DNA of 64,000 nt. Origin: Sphingobacteriia bacterium (GTDB taxonomy: Bacteria > Pseudomonadota > Alphaproteobacteria > Rickettsiales > 33-17). The translations under genes and the position numbers were made by a program. Position 1 is the stretch's first letter, and each line of letters begins with the position of its first letter. The notes beneath the pieces are model-generated. The model was not told where the DNA came from, made no database searches, and saw only the letters and a program-made list of their open reading frames with translations. Location of the stretch: positions 992,001 through 1,056,000 of the forward strand of contig JAFKLR010000003.1 of NCBI GenBank assembly GCA_017304685.1. Reading direction: 5' to 3'. Below, piece after piece: positions 26,518-37,287 of this stretch.

Positions 26518-28449
26518 TTATACCATTTCTCTTTTATAGATTTTAGAAGTAATATTTAATACTTGGCTAACAATACCACCTTTATCCAATTTTGCTTCCA
26601 TTAACATTTCGGCTTGTGTGGCCTGTTCAATGAATTTATCCGGAAGATAAAGAGCGCGATAAATTAATTTACCTTGATCAAAGTAACCCTCATTTGAAAG
26701 TAATTCTAGTACTTGAGCAGAAAAACCTCCTATGGCCCCTTCTTCAAGGGTTATTAATACATCATGAGAATTTGCAAGTTTTCTAATTAAGTCTTTATCA
26801 ATTGGCTTTGCAAATCTTGCATCAGCAATCGAACACATAACACCATATTCTTGTTCTAATTCTTGTGAAGCTTGAATAACATTTTCTAATAAAGTACCTA
26901 GTGAAATAAAACCTACCTTAATACTATCTTCCATATTTTCGGTTAGCTTAATAATTCTACCTTTGCCTATTGTAAACATTTCCTCATTTTTATCTAAAGA
27001 TAGCAAGTTTGATTCACCACGGGGATATCTAAACGCTATAGGACCAAAATTATAATAAGCTGCAGTTTTAACCGCGGATGCAAGTTCATAAGCATCACTT
27101 GGTGCCATAACCACGAAATTTGGTAAGCTGCATAAATAAGTCAGATCAAAGCTCCCAGCATGTGTTGGTCCATCTGCCCCAACAAGTCCTGCCCTATCAA
27201 TTGCAAATCTTACAGGTAGATTTTGTAAAGCAACATCATGCACTACTTGATCATAAGCTCTTTGTAAAAATGTAGAATAAAGAGTACAAAACGGCTTTAA
27301 TCCTTCGCAAGCTAAACCTGCTGCAAACGTTACTGCGTGCTGCTCTGCGATTCCAACATCAAACATTCTGTCTGGAAAATGTTTAGCAAATGAATCTAAC
27401 CCCGTACCAGAAGGCATAGCTGCGGTGATCGCTATAATCTTATCATCCTCTTTTGCTATTTTAACTAAGCTTTCAGCAAAAATATTAGTATATGTTAATT
27501 TAGAATTTGCGGATTTTTTTTGCTCTCCTGTTTCCAAATCAAATATATTAACTGCATGATATTTTTCTATAGAACCTTGTGATGATGTAAAACCTTTACC
27601 TTTTTCAGTTATAATGTGCACCAAAAATGGTGAAGAAACATTTTTATCTTCTTTAATATTAGTTAAAACTGTTATTAAATCTTCCAAATCATGCCCATTA
27701 AGTGGGCCAATTGAATAAAATCCCAAATCATCAAAAATATCATTTACTGTGCTTATATTTCTAAAATATTGTTCAGTCTTTTTAACAAAATTTTCTACTC
27801 CAGATGGTAAAAATTCTAGAGCCTGTTTCGCAAAATTTCTAAAGGTTAAATATGGCTTAGAAGAGCTAATTTTAGATAAATATTTACTCATAGCGCCAGT
27901 TGGTGGCGCAATCGACATATCATTATTATTTAATATAACTATAAGCTTATTTTTTGAATAACCAGCATTATTAAATGCTTCATAAGCCATACCAGCACTA
28001 ATAGCACCATCACCAATCACTGCTACTACATGTTTATCTTCTTGTTTTAAATCTCTAGCAACGACCATACCAAGTGCTGCAGATACCGAAGTAGAGCTAT
28101 GTCCTGCTCCAAAATGGTCATATTCACTTTCTAACCTTCTAGTAAAACCAGATAAACCACCCTTCTTCCTAAGGGTAAGCATTTTGTCTTTACGGCCAGT
28201 TAAAATTTTATGAGGATATGTTTGATGTCCTATATCCCAAATTACTTTATCAAAAGGTGTTTCAAAAACGTAGTGTAATGCTATAGTTAGTTCAATTACT
28301 CCAAGCCCTGCTCCTAAATGCCCACCAGTTTGCGACACTACCTCAATGGTTTTTTGACGTAATTCTTCAGCTAAAGCTTTAAGCTCATCTATACTTAAAC
28401 CTTTTAAATCTTTAGGGTAATTTATATTATCTAAAATAGGATATTTCAT
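26518..28449 (-). CDS. dxs: 1-deoxy-D-xylulose-5-phosphate synthase
   Basis: A thiamine-diphosphate enzyme joining pyruvate and glyceraldehyde-3-phosphate, the first step of the MEP isoprenoid pathway. Seen: WDIGHQTYPHKILTGR, the ThDP motif GDGAISAGMAYEAFNNAG with NNNDMSIAPPTGAMS, and the transketolase pyrimidine domain DVGIAEQHAVTFAAGLA and DRAGLVGADGPTHAGSFD. Length of 643 is normal. With ispH elsewhere in the window this shows the organism makes isoprenoids by the MEP route. It is divergent from the ftsB-like gene. Confidence 0.96.
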   Translation of the reverse strand: MKYPILDNINYPKDLKGLSIDELKALAEELRQKTIEVVSQTGGHLGAGLGVIELTIALHYVFETPFDKVIWDIGHQTYPHKILTGRKDKMLTLRKKGGLSGFTRRLESEYDHFGAGHSSTSVSAALGMVVARDLKQEDKHVVAVIGDGAISAGMAYEAFNNAGYSKNKLIVILNNNDMSIAPPTGAMSKYLSKISSSKPYLTFRNFAKQALEFLPSGVENFVKKTEQYFRNISTVNDIFDDLGFYSIGPLNGHDLEDLITVLTNIKEDKNVSSPFLVHIITEKGKGFTSSQGSIEKYHAVNIFDLETGEQKKSANSKLTYTNIFAESLVKIAKEDDKIIAITAAMPSGTGLDSFAKHFPDRMFDVGIAEQHAVTFAAGLACEGLKPFCTLYSTFLQRAYDQVVHDVALQNLPVRFAIDRAGLVGADGPTHAGSFDLTYLCSLPNFVVMAPSDAYELASAVKTAAYYNFGPIAFRYPRGESNLLSLDKNEEMFTIGKGRIIKLTENMEDSIKVGFISLGTLLENVIQASQELEQEYGVMCSIADARFAKPIDKDLIRKLANSHDVLITLEEGAIGGFSAQVLELLSNEGYFDQGKLIYRALYLPDKFIEQATQAEMLMEAKLDKGGIVSQVLNITSKIYKREMV

Positions 28450-28612
28450 TTTTTATCTTTAAATATAACGATACTATATAAGTAGTTTTGCCAGTAAGAT
28501 AAAACATTATTTACCTACTTGCAAGTTTTGATATTATGAAATATTACATGTTATTGAAAAATGATATTTTTTGTGTTAATGTTTTAAATAAATAAGTTTA
28601 GAATCTTAAAAA

Positions 28613-28921
28613 ATGTTAATAAAATTTACAAAAACCAATATTTTAACCACTCTTATCTTAGTACTATCATTGTACTTTATCTATCACACTATTATAGGCC
28701 AACGTGGTATCTTAGCTTTAATGGACCTAACTGGAGAAGTAGAGAATTTACAAAGGGAAATTGAAGATATTAGAGCAGAAAGATTACTTTTAGATCATAA
28801 AGTCAACCTTCTTAAGTCTGAATCATTAGATTTAGACTTAGTTGAACAACAAGCTAAAGAGGTTTTAGGGCTTGCAGATCCGAAAGAAGAAGTAATTTTA
28901 TTAGAGAAAGACAAAAAATGA
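28613..28921 (+). CDS. FtsB/DivIC-family septum formation initiator
   Basis: A 102-residue single-span protein. A short cytosolic N-terminus, one membrane helix (about 11-28, ILTTLILVLSLYFIYHTII) and a periplasmic coiled coil (about 43-75, VENLQREIEDIRAERLLLDH) are followed by the conserved LDLVEQQAKEVLGLADPKE. FtsB-type proteins form a complex with FtsL and FtsQ that activates septal peptidoglycan synthesis. It overlaps the next gene by 4 nt (ATGA), so the two are translationally coupled. Confidence 0.85.
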   Translation: MLIKFTKTNILTTLILVLSLYFIYHTIIGQRGILALMDLTGEVENLQREIEDIRAERLLLDHKVNLLKSESLDLDLVEQQAKEVLGLADPKEEVILLEKDKK

Positions 28922-29397
28922 AGCATATCTTAATATCAGTAATAATTTTTTTATTAAGCACTCAGATCACTTTTGCTAAGGAAAAATTGCCTATACCAAG
29001 ATTTGTAACTATTAAATCTAATGAAGCTAATGTAAGAACTGGCCCAAATGTTCGTTACCCTGTTAAATGGGTGTTTATTAGTAAAAATGAGCCAGTAGAA
29101 ATTTTAGCTGAATTTGAGCAATGGAGAAAAATCAGAGATATTAGCGGTGAAGAAGGATGGGTGCATGAATCAATGTTAAGTGGCAAGCGATTTGTTGTAG
29201 TTAAAGCTTCCGACAACCAAATTTTATTTAAAAACTCCACTAATAATACTTATCCAGTTGTAATAGTTGAACCCGCTGTACGTGCAAAACTATTAGAATG
29301 CACTGGCGAATCGTGTCGAATCCAAGCTAAAGATTATAAAGGCTGGATAAAAAAAGACAAAATTTGGGGTGTCTATAAAAATGAGATATATAAATAA
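28918..29397 (+). CDS. Periplasmic SH3-domain protein
   Basis: A 159-residue exported protein. The signal peptide ends near TFAKEK (residue 20). Two bacterial SH3-like modules follow: SNEANVRTGPNVRYPVKWVF...WRKIRDISGEEGWVHESML, and KNSTNNTYPVVIVEPAVRAK...GWIKKDKIWGVY. Such domains usually bind cell-wall peptides. Translational coupling to the ftsB-like gene suggests a joint role at the division site or wall; that is inference. Confidence 0.82.
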   Translation: MKHILISVIIFLLSTQITFAKEKLPIPRFVTIKSNEANVRTGPNVRYPVKWVFISKNEPVEILAEFEQWRKIRDISGEEGWVHESMLSGKRFVVVKASDNQILFKNSTNNTYPVVIVEPAVRAKLLECTGESCRIQAKDYKGWIKKDKIWGVYKNEIYK

Positions 29398-29445
29398 TCT
29401 TTATTAAAAACTCTTGAATAATAAAGCCTATAAATATTTATAATC

Positions 29446-29467
29446 AAATAGTTATTTTTAACTATTT
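29446..29467. repeat. Short hairpin in the spacer before thyX
   Basis: AAATAGTTA (29446-29454) and TAACTATTT (29459-29467) form a perfect 9-bp stem with a 4-nt loop, followed by AC. The TTAACTATTTAC string also forms the right arm of the dyad in the tps promoter region. It may be a weak terminator for the SH3 gene. Confidence 0.4.
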
Positions 29468-29527
29468 ACAAATGATCATTTTTAATATTAGACTTCTCTA
29501 CTAAACTATTTAAATAAACTTTAAGTA

Positions 29528-30469
29528 ATGGTCACCATGGATAAAAATCAAGAAATTGCCGAATTACGAGCAAATACCGCTGAAACTCGTCGCGCTACAG
29601 TTCAAAGCTTAGAAGATGTTTTATATACTCCTTTCCCAGTTCTTGATCACGGCTTTGTGAGGGTTATTGATTATATGGGAGATGATAGCGCAATTGTACA
29701 GGCAGCTCGTGTATCTTATGGTAAAGGTACTAAAAAAATTAATGAAGATGCAGGCCTTATAAATTATTTAATGAGGCATAAACATACTACTCCTTTTGAG
29801 ATGTGCGATATAAAATTGCATGTTAAATTACCATTTTTCGTGGCACGTCAATGGATTAGACACAGAACTGCAAGCGTAAATGAATATTCCGCTCGTTATT
29901 CTATTTTAAATAATGAATTTTATATCCCAGAAATGGATCATATGGCTGCTCAATCAGCAAGTAATAGACAAGGAAGAGACAAATTACTTCCTTCTGATCT
30001 AGCACAAAAATTTAGAGAACTTTTAATTGAAGATTCAGAGAGATGTTATAAAAACTATGAATTAATGTTAAATCAGGATGATCAAGGAAATACTATTGAT
30101 GAAACAAGAGACGGTTTAGCTAGAGAATTAGCTAGAATGAATCTAACCTTAAATTACTATACAGAATGGTATTGGAAAACTAATTTACATAATTTATTGC
30201 ATTTCATAAGATTACGCGCTGATTCTCATGCACAATATGAAATAAGAGTATATGCAGAAGTAATCGCAGATATCGTACAGAAATGGGTACCACATACCTT
30301 TAATGCTTTCGATGAGTATGCAGTTAATTCTTATAATATATCAAGAACAGGCCTTGATGTAGTTAGAAAAATGCTTAAAGGCGAAGAAGTCACACAAGAA
30401 ACTAGTGGCATGTCAAAACGTGAATGGAATGAATTTAGTGAAGCATTAGAAATTAAAGAACATGCATGA
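29528..30469 (+). CDS. thyX: Flavin-dependent thymidylate synthase
   Basis: It makes dTMP from dUMP using FAD and methylene-tetrahydrofolate, replacing ThyA. The family signature [15 protein letters not shown] (RHRxxSxNExSxRY) is at 111-125, and [20 protein letters not shown] and [15 protein letters not shown] form the conserved C-terminal part. Length of 313 suits alphaproteobacterial ThyX. The frame opens at ATG 29528, with a second ATG three codons later (29537). It overlaps the following gene by 8 nt. Confidence 0.96.
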   Translation: MVTMDKNQEIAELRANTAETRRATVQSLEDVLYTPFPVLDHGFVRVIDYMGDDSAIVQAARVSYGKGTKKINEDAGLINYLMRHKHTTPFEMCDIKLHVKLPFFVARQWIRHRTASVNEYSARYSILNNEFYIPEMDHMAAQSASNRQGRDKLLPSDLAQKFRELLIEDSERCYKNYELMLNQDDQGNTIDETRDGLARELARMNLTLNYYTEWYWKTNLHNLLHFIRLRADSHAQYEIRVYAEVIADIVQKWVPHTFNAFDEYAVNSYNISRTGLDVVRKMLKGEEVTQETSGMSKREWNEFSEALEIKEHA

Positions 30470-33400
30470 TGATAATGATAATAATTCAAAATATAATAAC
30501 CCAGATTTAGTTAATGAGACTGAAAATGGAGAAGTAGAAGGTTCAATAAGTGATAGTAAAGCAGAAAAAGGCTTAAACATTGACCCTTCTCATCTCTCTG
30601 AGAATTTACAAAAAGCTCCCTTAATTGAGAAAAAAGATAAACTTAATTTATTCAATATGATTAAAAAGTTTTATCTGACTTTTCTCATTGGGTTACTCAC
30701 AGCTATACTAATAACTAGTATTTGGGCATACCAAAATAGGTCTATTCTTATTGAAAGAGTTACAGAAAAAATTATAAGTCGCTTCTTTTTTCCTGGGAGT
30801 CAAACTGATGTTGAACACATAAAGTTATCATTTAATAAAAAAACTAAAACTTTAAATTTAGTTATTGAGAAAGTAAATATTAAAAAAAATGAAACTATTA
30901 TTTTTCAAGCTAAAAATATCCAAAGTAGTCTTTGTATTGGTGAATTACTCTTAGGTCACTTCTTACCACATTCAACTGTTGTTAATGATGGAAGCATACT
31001 TATTGATAATTTTGTAAAAGAAAAAAGAAAATCAAAAGAATCATTTTCATTTGCAGGTTTAAAAAATTATTTAAAGTCAGTACAAGAAGAAGAAAGAAAA
31101 TTTTTAGAAATTAACAATTTAACATTAATCTCTTCTTATTTTGATGATCTTCTTATTAAAAAAGCAGATTTTACTGTTAATAAAGGAGATAACAATTGGC
31201 AATTAATAGGTAAAATCTCTAGTAATTTACATGATGAAAAGTTTATCAATACGCTTAAAATTGATTACGAAAGAAAAAAATCAATAAAAATAGCTGCAGA
31301 TTTCCCTAAAGTTCCTTTATCTTTCATTTATCACTCATTATCAAAAAAGTATAGACAAACGCTTGGAGAATTTGAAGGGAATTATGAATTTACCCCAAGT
31401 TTTAATATCCTTACTGATGCAAAAGGTAATATCACGGAATGGAATATTAATGTTAAAGATGGGAAAGGCCATTACTTTTTTCCCAAATTTTTTCCAACAG
31501 AACATATTGTAGAAAGCACTAAATTAACTATTAAATATTTACCTAAAAGTCATGTAGCTAATATCGAAAATTTAGAAATAAAATTAAATGATAAAAGTAT
31601 AATAAATGCTACTACAGAGCATGACTTTAATAAAGATTCAGATCATAAAGTTGAATTAGAATTAACCAATTATAATATTGAGAATTTATATAAACATTGG
31701 CCTTTGACTACAGCTAAGAAAATTAGAGATAGTGTAATTAAAATAATCCCAACAGGTTATATTACTAATGCCAAAGCACGTTTTCATATAAACCAGGATT
31801 GGTTTACTCCAAATACAAAATTAAATGAAAATGACATATCTGCTGATTTGGTTCTAAATCACGCAGAAATAATGGCTCATAATAAGCTACCAACTATAAG
31901 TAATGCTAATGCGAAAATTAAATTTACTAGTTCTAAAGTAGATTTTTTAATTGATCATGGTGAATTTAATGGCACAAAAATTAATACAGGAAAAGTAAAT
32001 ATTCCTTTTACAAGCGAAAGTATTGTAGCAATTGAAGCTAAGAGCTCAGGACCGTTAAAAGACGTTTTTAACTATATTTTCCCATTTATTGATGAAAAGA
32101 AAGAAGAATATAATACTTTACATAAAATTAGTAAGGGTGGAGGTACTTTAGAATCAGAAGTAAGTCTCAATATCCCACTTCATAAAGAAGTCACATTTGA
32201 AAATATGGATTTAAAGTATAAAGGCAAATTAGACAACCTTACACTCAATAATTTTATTGAAACTAATAATAAAAAATTTAGCGTTAAAAATGGTTCTTTT
32301 GATATTTTATTAAACGGTAATGATTTAAAATTTAGTGGAAAAACAGAGGTAGATAACCTAACAGTTAATATTGAAGCTAATAAAAATTTAAAAGAGGCTG
32401 GTTTAAATACTACATATAGAGTTAATTTAAATAAAGATAATTTAATCAAATTATATAAGCAATTTATTGCGGATGATTTTTATCTATATGGATTTGATTT
32501 AAATGGAAAGCTTAACTTATCTATAGATTTAGTTAGTGATAATAACTTATCTGGTAAATTTTATGTAAATGGAAAAGAGGCTTTAATTAAGTATAATAAG
32601 CTTAATTATACTAAAGAAATAAATCGACCTTTTGAAATAAAAGGTACTTTCTTAATTGATGATAAAAATTTTAAAATTGCGAATACCTCATTAAATGCTT
32701 CAGACTTAACGGCAAATATTAACTTAAATTTTAACAAAGCAAAACAAAAACTGGAATTATTAGAAATTAATAACATCAAATCTATAAATAATGATTTCTC
32801 ATTAAACTATAAGAATTTAGATAAAAGTGAAATTAATGTTAAGGGTAAAAAAGCTAATTTAGGACCTTATATTGAAAATTTTCTATCTTATAAAGGTAAA
32901 GAGCGGAAATACGATAAAAATATGAATTTAAACATACATTTAGCTAATAGTATCATGGCGAATGATATTATGTTTAATAGATTTAATGTAGACATTCATT
33001 GTAGCGATATATGCCATAATTTGAATTTTTCTTATAATACTTCTAAAAGTTATTTACTTCTTAAAAAGGAAAAAATTCAGGATAAAAATACTATAAGACT
33101 TAAAACAAACAGCTTAGAGGAAGCGACGAAAGCTTTTGATCTATCAAAAAATATTAGAAACGGTAGTTTTACTATTGAAGTCACCGAAACAGAATCTAAT
33201 AAATTCGTTGGGAATGTTGAAGCTAAAAATTTTATGGTTCTTAATAATTCTGTACTTTTCACTATTCTAAGACTTACTTCAATTAGTGGTCTTATGAATA
33301 TGAAAGCAGACAATGGGATATCATTTAGTTCCTTTGCAGGCGAAATGGAATTTAATGAACCTGATAGAACTATTTTTTTAGATAATGCGTACGGGAAATC

Positions 33401-33659
33401 TGATAGTTTAGTTATCAGTGTAGAAGGTAATTATAATTTAATTACAACAGAAACTGACTTTAAAGGCGTCCTAACTCCTGACTTATATTTTAATAATCTT
33501 GTAAGTGAAATCCCTGTAATAAGCGCATTAACTGGAAATAAAAGTAAGGGTGTGTTTGGTGTAACATATAATATTCGAGGCAATACTAGTAATAGAAAAA
33601 TTAGCGTTAATCCACTCTCTATTCTTACCCCTGGCTTTTTAAGGAATATTATCAAATAA
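30462..33659 (+). CDS. AsmA/YhdP-like envelope protein
   Basis: A 1065-residue bitopic protein. An acidic, disordered cytosolic N-terminus (1-60) precedes one membrane span (about 70-90, [20 protein letters not shown]). A very long periplasmic beta-rich region follows. The C-terminal part ([58 protein letters not shown]) is the AsmA-like C-terminal domain of YhdP/DUF3971 proteins. These form bridge-like grooves thought to move phospholipids between inner and outer membranes. Length fits YhdP (about 1,000-1,270). It is coupled to thyX by overlap, though the functions are unrelated. Confidence 0.82.
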   Translation: MHDDNDNNSKYNNPDLVNETENGEVEGSISDSKAEKGLNIDPSHLSENLQKAPLIEKKDKLNLFNMIKKFYLTFLIGLLTAILITSIWAYQNRSILIERVTEKIISRFFFPGSQTDVEHIKLSFNKKTKTLNLVIEKVNIKKNETIIFQAKNIQSSLCIGELLLGHFLPHSTVVNDGSILIDNFVKEKRKSKESFSFAGLKNYLKSVQEEERKFLEINNLTLISSYFDDLLIKKADFTVNKGDNNWQLIGKISSNLHDEKFINTLKIDYERKKSIKIAADFPKVPLSFIYHSLSKKYRQTLGEFEGNYEFTPSFNILTDAKGNITEWNINVKDGKGHYFFPKFFPTEHIVESTKLTIKYLPKSHVANIENLEIKLNDKSIINATTEHDFNKDSDHKVELELTNYNIENLYKHWPLTTAKKIRDSVIKIIPTGYITNAKARFHINQDWFTPNTKLNENDISADLVLNHAEIMAHNKLPTISNANAKIKFTSSKVDFLIDHGEFNGTKINTGKVNIPFTSESIVAIEAKSSGPLKDVFNYIFPFIDEKKEEYNTLHKISKGGGTLESEVSLNIPLHKEVTFENMDLKYKGKLDNLTLNNFIETNNKKFSVKNGSFDILLNGNDLKFSGKTEVDNLTVNIEANKNLKEAGLNTTYRVNLNKDNLIKLYKQFIADDFYLYGFDLNGKLNLSIDLVSDNNLSGKFYVNGKEALIKYNKLNYTKEINRPFEIKGTFLIDDKNFKIANTSLNASDLTANINLNFNKAKQKLELLEINNIKSINNDFSLNYKNLDKSEINVKGKKANLGPYIENFLSYKGKERKYDKNMNLNIHLANSIMANDIMFNRFNVDIHCSDICHNLNFSYNTSKSYLLLKKEKIQDKNTIRLKTNSLEEATKAFDLSKNIRNGSFTIEVTETESNKFVGNVEAKNFMVLNNSVLFTILRLTSISGLMNMKADNGISFSSFAGEMEFNEPDRTIFLDNAYGKSDSLVISVEGNYNLITTETDFKGVLTPDLYFNNLVSEIPVISALTGNKSKGVFGVTYNIRGNTSNRKISVNPLSILTPGFLRNIIK

Positions 33660-33726
33660 ACACTTTTTATTAAGCAAAAATAAGGATAAAATAAATATAG
33701 CTTAATAAAAAATTAAGGCTGTGCGT

Positions 33727-35487
33727 ATGAGTACCTTACCTAAATCTTTATATAAATTTATTTTATATTTTTTAAAACCCATAAAATGGTATTTTTTAGT
33801 ATTAATATCTTTAACTATTTTAATTAGCACACTTCCTGCTGTTGATGGGTACATTACAAAATATTTTATTGAATATCTTACTTATGATAGCATAAATCAT
33901 TTATCAGTTTTCAAATATCCAATTCTTTTTGCAGTATGGTGGGGCTTTTTAAATATTTCACACAATATATGCGAATACTGTCTAATGAAAATTATTCCAA
34001 CAACCAGAATCAATATTATAAGTCATTTAACAGATTACGCTGTCAATCATTCCCATAAATATTTTCAAGAAAATTTTACAGGTAGTATAGCAAATAAAAT
34101 TTCTGAAATGTCTAAAAGCACTTCAAAAATTATTGAAATATTTACTTCGAAAATTTTGATTAAATCTTTAATGTTAATCTTTTCAATAATAGCTGCTTAT
34201 ACAACTCATAAAACCTTTGCAATTCTTTTTAGTACTTGGAACGTAGTGTTTATTCTAGGTAATATTTACCTAATGAAATATATAGAAAATTATTCTAAAA
34301 TTTTTGCTAAAGAAAAAAGTAAAACTTTTGGAAGAAATGTTGATTTAATAACTAATATAGCAAATGTAAGATATTTTGCTAACAAACTATTTGAAATAAA
34401 TTACTTAAATAAGCAATTAAACAAAACCAGACAAGCTGATGTTAATTTAAGAAAGTTTGAAATAAAAACTTCCCTAATTAAAGGCTTAATAAATAATATT
34501 TTTATCGGACTTGTAATTTATTTTATTTCCACTTTATATATTAATAAGCAAATAAGTATAGGAGATATATCCTTAATTATTATTATTTCTTTAAATTTAA
34601 GTGATAACACTTGGACACTTGTAGAAGCCATAAGCGATTTAACTGAAGAAGTGGGAACATGTAATCAAGCATTAACCCTTATATCCAAAGAACATGACAT
34701 TAAAGATGCAACAAATGCTACAAAGTTAGTTGTTACTAAAGGCGAAATAGAATTTAAAAATGTTCATTTTAAGTATCTTCAAGATGATTGGCTATTTGAA
34801 GATTTATCTGTAAAAATTAATCCAGGTTCTAAAGTAGGGTTAGTTGGTTATTCAGGTAGTGGAAAATCTACATTTATTAATTTGATTATAAGGTTATTTG
34901 ATATTAATAAAGGTCAAATTCTTATTGATAGTCAAAATATAAGTAAAATTACTCAAGATTCTTTACGTCAAAACATTTCTTTTATACCTCAAGATCCTTT
35001 ACTCTTTCATAGAAGTTTAATGGATAATATCAGGTATGGTAAATTAAGTGCAAGTGATGATGAAGTCATTGAAGCTGCAAAACTTGCTAATGCGCATGAA
35101 TTTATTATTGAAACAGAACAAGGATATGCTTCCCTTGTAGGAGAAAGAGGGATTAAACTTTCAGGTGGTCAAAGGCAAAGAATTGCAATTGCAAGAGCGA
35201 TACTTAAAAATGCTCCAATTCTAATATTGGATGAAGCTACTTCAAGTTTAGATAGTTTAACTGAAAAAACTATACAAGATAGCTTAGCTTATTTAATGAA
35301 AGATAAAACAACAATAGTCATTGCCCATCGTCTTTCAACCCTTCTTAATATGGATAGAATTTTAGTATTTGATAAAGGTAAAATAATAGAAGATGCAAAT
35401 CACGAAGAATTATTAGCTAAAAATGGATTATATGCAAATCTTTGGAATTCACAAATTAATGGCTTTATTACTCCAAGTGTAATTTGA
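33727..35487 (+). CDS. ABC exporter, fused permease and ATPase (MsbA-like)
   Basis: An inner-membrane half-transporter of about 586 residues. The N-terminal permease domain has about six spans (for example WYFLVLISLTILIST and IFIGLVIYFISTLYI). The ATPase domain has Walker A GYSGSGKST (near 374), Q-loop FIPQDPLLF, signature LSGGQRQRIAIARA, Walker B ILILDEATSSLDS and the H-loop IVIAHRLST. I start at ATG 33727 because AAGG lies at a good distance; a GTG two codons earlier is possible. Homodimeric exporters of this class move lipids or peptides; the substrate cannot be read from sequence. Confidence 0.88.
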   Translation: MSTLPKSLYKFILYFLKPIKWYFLVLISLTILISTLPAVDGYITKYFIEYLTYDSINHLSVFKYPILFAVWWGFLNISHNICEYCLMKIIPTTRINIISHLTDYAVNHSHKYFQENFTGSIANKISEMSKSTSKIIEIFTSKILIKSLMLIFSIIAAYTTHKTFAILFSTWNVVFILGNIYLMKYIENYSKIFAKEKSKTFGRNVDLITNIANVRYFANKLFEINYLNKQLNKTRQADVNLRKFEIKTSLIKGLINNIFIGLVIYFISTLYINKQISIGDISLIIIISLNLSDNTWTLVEAISDLTEEVGTCNQALTLISKEHDIKDATNATKLVVTKGEIEFKNVHFKYLQDDWLFEDLSVKINPGSKVGLVGYSGSGKSTFINLIIRLFDINKGQILIDSQNISKITQDSLRQNISFIPQDPLLFHRSLMDNIRYGKLSASDDEVIEAAKLANAHEFIIETEQGYASLVGERGIKLSGGQRQRIAIARAILKNAPILILDEATSSLDSLTEKTIQDSLAYLMKDKTTIVIAHRLSTLLNMDRILVFDKGKIIEDANHEELLAKNGLYANLWNSQINGFITPSVI

Positions 35488-35566
35488 TTTTAAATAATGT
35501 ATTTAATTTAAAAGCAATTTATATTACCATATAATAACAATTCATTATTAACATTTATTTACTTCC

Positions 35567-36304
35567 ATGCAAATTAATGACAAGGCTCTAATTTTAACCA
35601 GAAAAAAATTTGGTGAGAGCAAATATTTACTAAGTCTTTTAACAAAAGAAAACGGTAAATTACTTGCTTATACAAATGCTAGTCGTAAAAACATGGCAAG
35701 TTATGAAATTGGAAGTTTAGTTAGTGTTAATTACTCATTTAAAGAAAATAGCAAATATGGATTTGCATCCGTTGAATTAATCAAACCTTTTGCACTTTTA
35801 GTGTTAGATAACCAAGCTAAACTTTATGCAATTACATCTGCTTGTGCTATAGTTGATCATATTATAAATGAAGGCGAGCAAAATGTTGTATTTTATGTCG
35901 CTCTATCTAAATTATTAGAAGAAATCACACATGATCAAACTTGGTTACAAACTTATTCAAAATTTGAACTTTTAGCGCTTTCAGAATCAGGATTTGGTTT
36001 AGATCTTTCTAAATGCGGTGCTACAGAAAAATGTGAAAATTTAGAATATATTTCTCCAAAAACTGGCGCTGCCATTTCACTTGAAGCGGGTAAAGAATAT
36101 TCTGATAGATTATTTAAATTACCTAAATGGTTATTAGGAAAAGGAGATTATAATTTAGAAGAAGTTTATTCTACTTTAAAAATTTCTGAATACTTTTTAA
36201 ATAAACATTTCTTTATAAATAAAAATCAAAATATTTCGATTAATAGAAATTGTTTAATGAAATATTTAAAGAAAGAATTAACTCCCTCATCAATTATGAC
36301 TTAA
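35567..36304 (+). CDS. recO: DNA repair protein RecO
   Basis: A 245-residue mediator that helps load RecA on SSB-coated gaps in the RecFOR pathway. The N-terminal OB fold (DKALILTRKKFGESKYLLSLLTKENG) and the ISPKTGAAISLEAG block after LSKCGATEKC match alphaproteobacterial RecO. The usual four-cysteine zinc site is reduced to C-x5-C. A minus-strand small ORF starts beyond its stop and converges on it with 2 nt between the stops. Confidence 0.88.
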   Translation: MQINDKALILTRKKFGESKYLLSLLTKENGKLLAYTNASRKNMASYEIGSLVSVNYSFKENSKYGFASVELIKPFALLVLDNQAKLYAITSACAIVDHIINEGEQNVVFYVALSKLLEEITHDQTWLQTYSKFELLALSESGFGLDLSKCGATEKCENLEYISPKTGAAISLEAGKEYSDRLFKLPKWLLGKGDYNLEEVYSTLKISEYFLNKHFFINKNQNISINRNCLMKYLKKELTPSSIMT

Positions 36305-36306
36305 AG

Positions 36307-36405
36307 TTAAAATATATTGTATTGAAAACTGCATTGAAGAGCTAAAATAAGGAATATAAGCTTCTGCAAGTCAGCGGTATTTACTTGTTTAAATAACTTT
36401 ACCAT
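36307..36405 (-). CDS. Candidate 32-residue small protein between recO and the amidase gene
   Basis: On the minus strand a strong AAGGAG Shine-Dalgarno lies 7 nt before ATG 36405. The frame runs 32 codons (MVKLFKQVNTADLQKLIFLI, then LALQCSFQYNIF) to TAA. The N-terminal third is basic and amphipathic, and the middle is hydrophobic (LIFLILAL), suggesting a small membrane-associated peptide. Spacers with an accidental SD this good are uncommon in AT-rich DNA, which is the main support. Conservation cannot be judged here. Confidence 0.45.
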   Translation of the reverse strand: MVKLFKQVNTADLQKLIFLILALQCSFQYNIF

Positions 36406-36474
36406 GTTATTCTCCTTTTGAAAAACTTATAACAATAATAATAACTTATTAACATTATTTGTAAAATAAATTTT

Positions 36475-37203
36475 ATGCATGTTGATATCGACCATAGCTA
36501 TCCTTCTCAAAATTTTAGTAACCGAAATAATGATCAAATTGATACAATTATTCTTCATTATACAGTCACGAACTTTGAGAAAAGTTTAAGTCTACTAACT
36601 CAACCTGAATTTAAAGTAAGTAGTCATTATTTAATTCGAGAAGATGGTAAAATCTTTAATTTAGTTGACCCAAACAAAAAAGCTTTCCATGCAGGCATGA
36701 GTTTCTGGCGTGGCAAAGATAATTTAAATGAAAATTCTATAGGAATAGAAATAGTAAATAATGGCAACGCTCCTTTTACAAATGCTCAAGTTAATTCAGT
36801 AATAGCTTTATGTCTTCATTTAAAACAGTTGTTTCCATTAATAAAAGATCAAAATATTATTGGTCATAGTGATATAGCTATTGGGAGAAAACTAGATCCT
36901 GGTAAATTTTTCCCTTGGGAAAAATTAGCAGAAACAGGAATAGGGCTTTGGACTAATTTAAAATTTACTAGTACTGACTTTGAAATTTTATATAGATTAG
37001 GTCATAAAGACTCTGAAATTTATAGACTTAAAGAGCTTTTAAAACATGTAGGTTATAAAGTTAATAATCTCAACAATGAATTTGATTTAGAATTAAAAAT
37101 GGCAATTTATGCGTTTCAGCTTCACTTCAACCCTACTCAGGCAAATGGTGAATTTAATCAAGCTACTGTAAAACTTGCCACTGCTCTAAATAATTACATT
37201 TAA
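36475..37203 (+). CDS. N-acetylmuramoyl-L-alanine amidase with peptidoglycan-binding domain (AmpD/AmiD type)
   Basis: A zinc amidase that cuts the muramoyl-peptide bond. The zinc ligands align with AmpD: His28 (IILHYT), His131 (GHSDIAIGRK) and Asp141 (DPGKFFPW), with the catalytic Lys139 between; the 10-residue His-Asp spacing matches AmpD. Residues about 165-240 form a PG-binding-1-like helical domain (LKELLKHVGYKV...AIYAFQLHF). This two-domain layout is that of AmiD, which is normally exported, yet no signal peptide or lipobox is present here. A cytosolic recycling role or non-classical export are both possible. Confidence 0.9.
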   Translation: MHVDIDHSYPSQNFSNRNNDQIDTIILHYTVTNFEKSLSLLTQPEFKVSSHYLIREDGKIFNLVDPNKKAFHAGMSFWRGKDNLNENSIGIEIVNNGNAPFTNAQVNSVIALCLHLKQLFPLIKDQNIIGHSDIAIGRKLDPGKFFPWEKLAETGIGLWTNLKFTSTDFEILYRLGHKDSEIYRLKELLKHVGYKVNNLNNEFDLELKMAIYAFQLHFNPTQANGEFNQATVKLATALNNYI

Positions 37204-37287
37204 CTTCCTATACGTACTTATAACTTGTTTTTGCTGTAGTTTTCCCTTATTATAAGGCCAAATTTTCTAAATTGAACGGAGCTTCTA

